Below are positions 6,081 to 10,977 of a stretch of DNA of 10,977 nt, piece after piece. The stretch is taken from the NCBI GenBank assembly GCA_023424585.1, contig JAFADT010000208.1, positions 1-10,977 of the forward strand, given 5' to 3'. Source of the stretch: Pseudomonadota bacterium (GTDB taxonomy: Bacteria; Myxococcota; Myxococcia; Myxococcales; Myxococcaceae). A model generated the notes under the pieces. It ran no database searches. It saw nothing but the letters and a program-made list of their open reading frames with translations, and had not been told where the DNA came from. The position numbers and the translations under genes are program-made. The first letter of the stretch is position 1; every line of letters begins with the position of its first letter.

Positions 6081-7712
6081 CTAGCGGGTCACGTCGTTGG
6101 TCACGGCCAGCAGCATGAGCAGGATGAGCAGCGCCAGGCCCACCATGTTCGCCACCTCGCGCACGCGCACGGGGATGGGGCGGCGGCGGACGCCCTCCCA
6201 GGCCGCGGACAGCAGGTGGAAGCCGTCCAGCACCGGGATGGGCAGGAGGTTCATCACGCCCAGGTTGATGGAGATGATGGCCATCAGGTTGAGGAAGCTG
6301 TCCAGGCCCTGCTCGGCGCTCTTGGCGGCCAGCTGGTACATCATGATGGGGCCACCAATCGTGCTGGGCGACACCTTGCCCACGAACAGCCCGCCCAGCA
6401 CCTGCACCATCTGTCCCACGATCTTCGGGACGATGAGCACGGCCTCCTTGAAGGCGGCGGCCGGGCCCAGGTCGATGGTCACCTTCTCCACCGGGGGCAG
6501 GTCCGCGCTGCTGTAGGACCACGCGCGCACGCCCAGCACCACCGGCGCGCTCGTCTGGCCGTAGTCGTCGCGCGTCTTGAGCGGCGCCTGCGCCAGCTTC
6601 TCCGTGCGCTCGCCCCGCGCCCCGCGCCAGGTGAGCGTGAAGGGCTCTGTCTGGAGGCCGTTGAGCACCGTCGAGAGCTTGTTGAAGGACTTCAGCGGCA
6701 TGCCGTTGATGGCGACGATGCGGTCGCCCGGCGCGATGCCCGCAGCCTCCGCCGCGCTGCCCGAGGCCACGCTCGCCACGTAGAGGTCCACGGCCTCCGC
6801 GCCCAGCGCCGCCGCGCCCTCGCCGGGCTGCCGCGGCAGGGACACCTTCACCACCTCCGGGAGCCGGCCCGTCACGGCGCCCACGTCCACGGGGGCCAGG
6901 CGCGCCACGCTCAGCGCCATGGGGGTGCCCTCCGGCACCTTGGCCACCTCCCGGTAGAGGGCCGCCTCGTCCTGCACGTGCACGCCGTTGACGGACAGCA
7001 CGCGGTCGAAGGTCTTGAGGCCCGCGGCGGCCGCGGGGGACGTGGCCGGCACGCCCACCACCGGCGGCTGCGGGTAGGGGCTCACGCCAATCATCCCGCG
7101 CTCGACGGTGTCCACCGGGGACACCTCCGAGCTCTTCTCCGGCGTCACCTCCACCACGCGCTGCTGCCCGTCTCGCTCCAGGGTGATGGGGACGGGGCGG
7201 TCGAACTTGCCGACGAACGCGTCGCGCATGTCGTCGAAGGTGCGGACCGGCTCGCCCTCCACGGACAGGATGCGGTCCCCGGGGCGGATGTCCGCCGCGG
7301 CGGCGGCCATGTCCGGCGACACCATGCCCACGCGCGTGGACAGCGTCTCCTGGGGCCCCAGGAAGACGAAGAAGTAGACGAGGATGGGGAACAGCAGGTT
7401 GAAGGCCGGGCCCGCCAGGACAATCAGGCCGCGCTTCCAGGGCGGCTGCGCCAGGAAGCCCCGGGCCGCCTCTTCCGGCGGGAGCTCCTCGTGGGGCAGG
7501 TCGCCGGCCATCTTCACGAAGCCGCCCAGGGGCAGCAGCGCCACCTGGTACTCCGTCTCGCCCTTGGTGAAGCCGATGAGCTTGGGCCCGAAGCCGATGG
7601 AGAACTTGAGGACCTTCACCCCGCAGGCCTTGGCCACGAGGAAGTGGCCAAGCTCATGCACCGTGACGAGCACGCCCAAGAGGAGGATGAAGAACCCGAG
7701 GTTCTGGAGCAT
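6081..7712 (-). CDS. rseP: RseP-type site-2 intramembrane zinc metalloprotease with three PDZ domains
   Basis: The product is 543 residues, versus about 450 for E. coli RseP. The first membrane helix holds the zinc motif HELGH (19-23). The second catalytic segment NLLPIPVLDG (488-497) supplies the third zinc ligand, and a final helix (about 517-537) ends the protein. Between them are three PDZ-like domains, each with a typical carboxylate-loop and xGDRI-type strand: about 126-190 (IRPGDRILSVEG), 208-292 (LKTFDRVLSVNG) and 306-385 (IAPGDRIVAING). RseP enzymes cut anti-sigma factors and remnant signal peptides within the inner membrane. The ATG at 7712 gives an N-terminus like that of E. coli RseP; an ORF start at 7796 would add an implausible Pro/Ala/Cys tail. 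There is no Shine-Dalgarno, but a promoter lies at 7720-7748. Upstream cdsA ends 84 nt away, with dxr missing between them. Confidence 0.93.
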   Translation of the reverse strand: MLQNLGFFILLLGVLVTVHELGHFLVAKACGVKVLKFSIGFGPKLIGFTKGETEYQVALLPLGGFVKMAGDLPHEELPPEEAARGFLAQPPWKRGLIVLAGPAFNLLFPILVYFFVFLGPQETLSTRVGMVSPDMAAAAADIRPGDRILSVEGEPVRTFDDMRDAFVGKFDRPVPITLERDGQQRVVEVTPEKSSEVSPVDTVERGMIGVSPYPQPPVVGVPATSPAAAAGLKTFDRVLSVNGVHVQDEAALYREVAKVPEGTPMALSVARLAPVDVGAVTGRLPEVVKVSLPRQPGEGAAALGAEAVDLYVASVASGSAAEAAGIAPGDRIVAINGMPLKSFNKLSTVLNGLQTEPFTLTWRGARGERTEKLAQAPLKTRDDYGQTSAPVVLGVRAWSYSSADLPPVEKVTIDLGPAAAFKEAVLIVPKIVGQMVQVLGGLFVGKVSPSTIGGPIMMYQLAAKSAEQGLDSFLNLMAIISINLGVMNLLPIPVLDGFHLLSAAWEGVRRRPIPVRVREVANMVGLALLILLMLLAVTNDVTR

Positions 7713-7719
7713 GGGCGGA

Positions 7720-7748
7720 AGAGTAATCGCGCCCCCCGGGACGGACAA
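7720..7748 (-). promoter_or_regulatory. Predicted internal promoter for rseP
   Basis: On the minus strand TTGTCC (7743-7748) and TACTCT (7720-7725) are exactly 17 bp apart. The -35 matches TTGACA at 4 of 6 positions. The ATG of rseP is 7 bp beyond the -10, so the transcript would be leaderless, which explains the missing Shine-Dalgarno. It lies in the 84-bp gap after cdsA and could let rseP and the genes after it be expressed apart from uppS-cdsA. Confidence 0.45.
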
Positions 7749-7796
7749 CGCACAACGCGAGGCGCAAGGCGGGCGAGCAGGCGCGAAATCAGGCAC

Positions 7797-8627
7797 TTAC
7801 GGCAGCAGGTGCCTCACGAACTGCACATAGACGAACACCAGCGGCGCGTTGAAGATGAGCGCGTCGATGCGATCCAGCACGCCGCCGTGGCCGGGAATGA
7901 GCCTCCCGGAGTCCTTCACGCCGTAGGCCCGCTTGAGCATGGACTCGCACAGGTCGCCCACGGGGCCCAGCAGGCCACCGGCGATGCCCAGCAGCACACA
8001 GTCCCACACGGTGAAGAGGGGGAAGAAGCCGAGCTTCGCGATGAACATGCCCAGCACGGAGCCCACCATGCCGCCGAAGAAGCCCTCCCACGTCTTGTTC
8101 GGGCTCACCGCGGGGTAGAGCTTGTGCTTCCCGAGGAAGCGGCCGGCGAAGTACGCCAGCGTGTCGTTGGCCCAGGTGATGGTGAGCGCGCAGATGACCC
8201 AGGCGTGCCCCTCCCCGGGGAGCAGGCGCAGCGCGGACAGCGCGGTGAGGCCGATGGAGCCGTAGAGGAAGCCCGTGACGAGGTGCGCGGCCCGGCCGGG
8301 CGCCTCCGCGAGCGAGCCCCGGAACAGGTTGTAGATCCACGCGAAGAAGAAGAAGACGGACGTCAGCCAGAAGGCCGTCTCGCCCGTGCGCGCGGCGTCC
8401 CGCAGCGGCAGCAGCGGCATCACGAAGGCGAAGGCCATGCCCACCCAGGCGGCGGCGCCCAGGCGCTTCTGCGTGATGAAGTAGTACTCCCCGGCGCAGA
8501 CCGCGGCGGCGCCGCCCAGGAGGATGGCGCTGTAGTACCCGCCGAGGAACAGGAGCAGGAGCACCAGCGGCAGGAGGGTGACGCCGGTGACAACGCGGAT
8601 GAGGAGGTTCTTGTTCTTCTCGTTCAC
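7797..8627 (-). CDS. cdsA: CdsA, phosphatidate cytidylyltransferase (CDP-diacylglycerol synthase)
   Basis: The product is 276 residues, a polytopic inner-membrane protein with about eight hydrophobic segments. It makes CDP-diacylglycerol from phosphatidic acid and CTP, the branch point for all phospholipids. The PROSITE-type signature is complete: SMLKRAYGVKDSG (229-241) followed by LIPGHGGVLDRID (243-255), with the conserved KD and HGG-DR residues. Also present are TWANDTLAYFAGR (151-163) and SPNKTWEGFFGG (175-186), both hallmarks of the family. The start is a GTG at 8627 overlapping the uppS stop as GTGA, so translation is likely coupled to uppS. Two further genes in the order, rseP and the rlpA-like gene, follow on the same strand. 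Confidence 0.95.
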   Translation of the reverse strand: MNEKNKNLLIRVVTGVTLLPLVLLLLFLGGYYSAILLGGAAAVCAGEYYFITQKRLGAAAWVGMAFAFVMPLLPLRDAARTGETAFWLTSVFFFFAWIYNLFRGSLAEAPGRAAHLVTGFLYGSIGLTALSALRLLPGEGHAWVICALTITWANDTLAYFAGRFLGKHKLYPAVSPNKTWEGFFGGMVGSVLGMFIAKLGFFPLFTVWDCVLLGIAGGLLGPVGDLCESMLKRAYGVKDSGRLIPGHGGVLDRIDALIFNAPLVFVYVQFVRHLLP

Positions 8628-9418
8628 GCCTTGGCCCGCTGGGGGGTGTCGTCCCGGTTGACCTGGGCGGACGTCAGACCGAAGCGCCTCTCGCGGCCCT
8701 GGTACTGCGACAGGCAGCGCAGGAACTCCTCGGTGCGGAAGTCAGGCCACAGGGCGTCGGTGAAGCACAGCTCGGCGTACGCCAGTTGCCAGAGCAGGAA
8801 GTTGGAGATGCGCTGCTCGCCGCTGGTGCGCACGATGAGGTCCACCGGCGGCAGCCCGGCGGTCCACAGCCGCGACTCCAGGTCGTTGGCGTCCAGGTGC
8901 GCGGGGTCCAGCTCGCCGCGGGCGGCGGCCCCGGCCAGGTCGCGCGCGGCGCGCAGCAGCTCCTCGCGGCCGCCGTAGGAGAGCGCCAGGGTGAGCACCA
9001 TGCCCGTGTTGTGGGCGGAGTCGGCCCGCAGGCGCTCCAGGGGCTCGCGGACGTAGCGCGGCAGCTTGTCCACCTCGCCGATGGCGTTGAGGCGGATGCC
9101 GTTGTCGAGGATCTCGCCGCGCTCGGACTCCAGGTACTCGCGCAGGAGGTCCATCAGCCCGGCGACCTCTTCCGGCGGGCGGGCCCAGTTCTGGGAGGAG
9201 AAGGCGTAGAGGGTGAGGGCCTGGACGCCCAGGCGGCGGGCGGTGCGGGTGACCTCCCGGACGCTCACGCTGCCCTCGCGGTGGCCCTCCAGCCGGGGCT
9301 GGCCCCGGAGCTCCGCCCAGCGGCCGTTGCCGTCCATGATGATGCCCACGTGGCGCGGGAGTGGCCGGGCCTTGACCTGGACCTCGAGAGCGGTGGGCAA
9401 CACGGTGGGGCGATCCAT
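8624..9418 (-). CDS. uppS: UppS, (2Z,6E)-farnesyl-diphosphate cis-prenyltransferase (undecaprenyl diphosphate synthase)
   Basis: The product is 264 residues. It adds isopentenyl units in cis to farnesyl diphosphate, giving undecaprenyl diphosphate, the lipid carrier for peptidoglycan and surface polysaccharides; the enzyme is cytoplasmic or peripheral to the membrane. All family motifs are present: HVGIIMDGNGRWA (23-35) with catalytic Asp29, GHREG (45-49), YAFSSQNWARP (71-81), and RTSGEQRISNFLLWQLAYAE (197-216), then DALWPDF (221-227). The N-terminus has about 20 extra residues before the first motif, which is common. The ATG at 9418 is chosen because the 240-residue upstream extension of the ORF is Pro/Arg-rich and antisense to the divergent gene. 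No clear Shine-Dalgarno is present; a promoter lies at 9429-9457. First gene of the operon. Confidence 0.95.
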   Translation of the reverse strand: MDRPTVLPTALEVQVKARPLPRHVGIIMDGNGRWAELRGQPRLEGHREGSVSVREVTRTARRLGVQALTLYAFSSQNWARPPEEVAGLMDLLREYLESERGEILDNGIRLNAIGEVDKLPRYVREPLERLRADSAHNTGMVLTLALSYGGREELLRAARDLAGAAARGELDPAHLDANDLESRLWTAGLPPVDLIVRTSGEQRISNFLLWQLAYAELCFTDALWPDFRTEEFLRCLSQYQGRERRFGLTSAQVNRDDTPQRAKA

Positions 9419-9428
9419 GAAGCCGCGC

Positions 9429-9457
9429 ACCCTAGCGGCGGCGCCGCGTCGCGTCCA
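9429..9457 (-). promoter_or_regulatory. Predicted promoter of the uppS operon
   Basis: On the minus strand TGGACG (9452-9457) and TAGGGT (9429-9434) are separated by exactly 17 bp. The -35 matches TTGACA at 4 of 6 positions. The uppS ATG lies 10 bp beyond the -10, predicting a leader of only 3-4 nt. It sits in the 137-bp space shared with the divergent TPR-like gene. Confidence 0.45.
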
Positions 9458-9518
9458 CGGGCGCGTGGCCGCCCGGTCCCTCGGGGGTGTTGGCTGGTCG
9501 CCTGCCCGGGTTGAACGG

Positions 9519-9547
9519 TTCGAGAGGGGACAGGGAGCGGCTAGAGT
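9519..9547 (+). promoter_or_regulatory. Possible promoter of the TPR-like gene
   Basis: TAGAGT (9542-9547) has the same form and position as the -10 boxes of uppS and rseP, 8 bp before the ATG at 9556. At the 17-bp spacing the -35 is only TTCGAG (9519-9524), a poor match, so an activator or another sigma factor may be needed, or the call may be wrong. Confidence 0.3.
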
Positions 9548-9552
9548 GGGTT

Positions 9553-9573
9553 TCCATGAAAACTCTTCATGGA
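9553..9573 (+). promoter_or_regulatory. Perfect 8-bp inverted repeat over the start codon of the TPR-like gene
   Basis: The arms TCCATGAA (9553-9560) and TTCATGGA (9566-9573) are perfectly complementary around a 5-nt loop. The start codon ATG lies inside the left arm. As RNA this would form a short hairpin hiding the AUG near the 5' end; as DNA it could be an operator dyad just after the predicted transcription start. The repeat is plain to see; the function is inferred. Confidence 0.45.
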
Positions 9574-10395
9574 TGTCCCCCTTTCCGGTTGCTCGGCGGG
9601 CTGCTCGGCTGCTGGGTGCTCGGGGGGGTGGGTCCGGCCTTCGGGCAGGCAGCAGGGGCGGAGCAGGCGGCGTCGCGGCCAGCGGGTACGTACTTCGACG
9701 CGGCGATGGCGGAGACGGCCCGGCTCTACGAGGACCTGGAGTCCGAGCAGGCCCTGGCGGCGGTGACCCGTGCGCGACGCCTGGCCCGCTCCGACGAGGA
9801 GCGCAGCGCGGCAGCCATCTACGAGGGGGTCGTTCTGGCGGACATGGGGCGCCGCGACGAGGCGCTGGCGTCGTTCCGAGCGGGGCTGCTGCTGGCGCAA
9901 GATGCCCGGTTACCGGCCAAGGTGTCGCCCAAGGTGGAGGCGGACTTCGAGTCGGTGCGGAGCGCAGTGCGGCAGGAGCATGAGGCGCAGGCCAAGTCTT
10001 CGGACGCGCCGGTGCGGCCTCCAGCAGTGGAGACTCCGGCAGCGTTGAGCCAGCCCCAGGTCTCGGCGGCACCTGCCCCTGAGCCAGGCGTGGATTTGAA
10101 GGCGGATGCCCGTGAGTGGGGGATGCGCCGGGTGCCAACGGTGTCGTGGGTGTTGCTGGGGACGGGGGTGCTGGCCGGGGGCGTGGGTTCTGTCTTCGGG
10201 CTCCAGTCGCGCGGCAACGTGAACTCCGCGCGCGAAGCGGACCTGTCCGCGGACATCAGCGGCCACCTGGACGACGCGCGGGGCCAAGCGGTCGTGGCGA
10301 ACGTGCTGTTCGGCACGGCGCTGGCTGCGGCGGCTGGCGCGGTCACGACGTACCTCCTCAGCGGTGAGTCCTCTGCGTTGGCGGGTAGGCAATGA
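9556..10395 (+). CDS. Exported TPR-like protein with two C-terminal hydrophobic helices, unknown function
   Basis: The product is 279 residues. The signal peptide covers about residues 1-30, a hydrophobic run ending GPAFG, with cleavage probably before Gln31. Residues 45-140 are helical and TPR-like; two helices read as a repeat around AAAIYEGVVLADMGRRDEAL (85-104). A Pro/Ala/Ser/Gln-rich linker (about 145-185) follows. Two hydrophobic segments (195-215 and 246-268), each rich in Gly and Ala, lie near the end, separated by a short polar stretch. The layout suggests an envelope protein with a periplasmic helical domain anchored through its C-terminus. I do not recognise a named family. The start at 9556 is chosen for the signal peptide; the ORF is open upstream to 9487 but adds nothing signal-like. 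It overlaps the next gene as ATGA, so the two are probably made together. Confidence 0.8.
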   Translation: MKTLHGCPPFRLLGGLLGCWVLGGVGPAFGQAAGAEQAASRPAGTYFDAAMAETARLYEDLESEQALAAVTRARRLARSDEERSAAAIYEGVVLADMGRRDEALASFRAGLLLAQDARLPAKVSPKVEADFESVRSAVRQEHEAQAKSSDAPVRPPAVETPAALSQPQVSAAPAPEPGVDLKADAREWGMRRVPTVSWVLLGTGVLAGGVGSVFGLQSRGNVNSAREADLSADISGHLDDARGQAVVANVLFGTALAAAAGAVTTYLLSGESSALAGRQ

Positions 10396-10977
10396 AACGC
10401 TGGCTCACGACGGCCATCGCCTTGGGGGGCCTGGGAATCGGATGCTCCGTTCCCGAGACAGACCAGTTCATCGTGGAACGGTTCTGTGAAGGGAACGAGC
10501 CGCAGACATTGGACGGTGTCCTGCGAGTGGATCCGAGCGCGTGCGACCGTGGACTGGATTTGACCATTCAAACCGAGGGCTTCAGTCCTGGCTGCATTCG
10601 CGTGGAGCTCAGGACGGCAGACGCAACACGAACCGTGTCTCCCTTGGAACTGAGGCCTCCTCCGAACGCAGGTCAGGGGTCCACGAACCACGTGGCTGTA
10701 TTGTTGTCAGAAGCCTGGAGCGATGCCCCCCAGATCCAAGTGCTTGCCTTCGAACAGAGCTGCGACACGGCGTCTGTCACGCGTAACGAATTCGGCATGT
10801 CCCTCAGCAAGTGGCAGTTCAAGCAAGCCCACCTCACACTGTTGGCCATGGATGCGGACGGGGACGGGTTTGCCTCCCCTGCCAGTGGAGGCACCGACTG
10901 CAATGACTCCGACCCGAGCATCATCGGCCCACGTCTGTGGTACGTCGATCGCGACGAGGACGGCTATGGGAGCGACA
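10392..10977 (+). CDS. Lipoprotein with MopE-type metal-binding repeats, 3' end outside the window
   Basis: The frame is open for 195 residues to the window edge. A lipoprotein signal ends GLGIGC (Cys18, Ser at +2), predicting an outer-membrane lipoprotein. Residues about 20-150 form an unrecognised globular region with cysteines at 32, 51, 68 and 124. From residue 154 Asp-rich repeats begin: DADGDGF (154-160), DCNDSDP (169-175) and DRDEDGYG (186-193). This is the pattern of the MopE-type putative metal-binding motif, also similar to thrombospondin type 3 calcium loops, common in myxobacterial surface proteins. In MopE itself the related region is linked to copper binding; here the metal is unknown. 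The ATG overlaps the stop of the TPR-like gene as ATGA. The base composition is less GC-rich than the rest of the window, with more A/T third positions (ACA, TTG, CAA, GTA, ATT), suggesting a variable or recently acquired gene. Confidence 0.82.
   Translation, partial: MKRWLTTAIALGGLGIGCSVPETDQFIVERFCEGNEPQTLDGVLRVDPSACDRGLDLTIQTEGFSPGCIRVELRTADATRTVSPLELRPPPNAGQGSTNHVAVLLSEAWSDAPQIQVLAFEQSCDTASVTRNEFGMSLSKWQFKQAHLTLLAMDADGDGFASPASGGTDCNDSDPSIIGPRLWYVDRDEDGYGSD

Noticed and set aside
5931..8978. A 1015-codon open frame on the plus strand covering rlpA-like, rseP, cdsA and part of uppS
   Set aside because: It is antisense to four well-recognised genes, its His/Arg/Glu/Ala-rich product has no domain, and long antisense frames are expected at this GC content.
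9511..9547. TTGAAC (9511-9516) as a better -35 for the TPR-like gene
   Set aside because: It is 25 bp from TAGAGT, too far for a sigma-70-type promoter.
9419..10138. A 240-residue N-terminal extension of UppS
   Set aside because: The extension is Pro/Arg-rich, is antisense to the TPR-like gene, and crosses the predicted uppS promoter.
9819..10691. A 290-codon minus-strand frame opposite the TPR-like and MopE-type genes
   Set aside because: The plus-strand pair has signal peptides, a lipobox, conserved Asp-rich motifs and an ATGA overlap, while this frame has no recognisable feature.
1..10977. A CRISPR array, tRNA, transposon or attachment site
   Set aside because: I looked for repeated spacered units, cloverleaf-like stretches, terminal inverted repeats and transposase motifs on both strands and saw none.

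Overview
The window looks like the chromosome of a myxobacterium of the Myxococcaceae (Myxococcus, Corallococcus or Pyxidicoccus type). Three things point there: very high GC with strong third-position G/C bias, a secreted protein ending in a MYXO-CTERM sorting signal (Gly-Gly-Cys, hydrophobic helix, Arg-Arg-Lys), and a run of predicted lipoproteins and envelope proteins. The assignment is inferred from sequence only. I see no tRNA, rRNA, CRISPR array, insertion sequence or phage gene. Almost all the sequence is coding; no non-coding stretch exceeds about 140 bp.

Bases 1-3599 (minus strand) hold a three-gene envelope operon. It reads, in transcription order, a MYXO-CTERM-anchored surface protein with an interrupted Fn3-like domain (2529-3599), an outer-membrane beta-barrel (1807-2532), and a large PKD-domain lipoprotein running off the left edge (1-1795). 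The first two overlap by ATGA and the third follows after 11 nt. I recall the first two as a conserved myxobacterial pair of unknown function (families named after MXAN_2561 and MXAN_2562). This is the best candidate here for an undescribed system.

Bases 3726-9418 (minus strand) hold a housekeeping operon: uppS and cdsA (lipid carrier and phospholipid precursor synthesis), rseP (site-2 protease with three PDZ domains), an RlpA-like lipoprotein, tsaB (t6A tRNA modification), and an aspartate-semialdehyde dehydrogenase homologue that has lost its catalytic cysteine (Usg-like). dxr, which often lies between cdsA and rseP, is absent; this fits the mevalonate route used by myxobacteria. A separate promoter appears to sit in the 84-bp gap where dxr would be.

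Bases 9419-9555 form a divergent promoter region. Bases 9556-10977 (plus strand) hold an uncharacterised pair: an exported TPR-like protein with two C-terminal hydrophobic helices, overlapping by ATGA a lipoprotein with MopE-type Asp-rich metal-binding repeats that runs off the right edge and has visibly lower GC.

A regulatory pattern recurs. Genes at the head of a transcription unit (uppS, rseP, the MYXO-CTERM gene, probably the TPR gene) have no convincing Shine-Dalgarno but carry a TAnnnT -10 box 7-11 bp before the ATG, so their mRNAs should be leaderless or nearly so. Several operon-internal genes (beta-barrel, rlpA-like, tsaB, asd homologue) have recognisable Shine-Dalgarno sequences.
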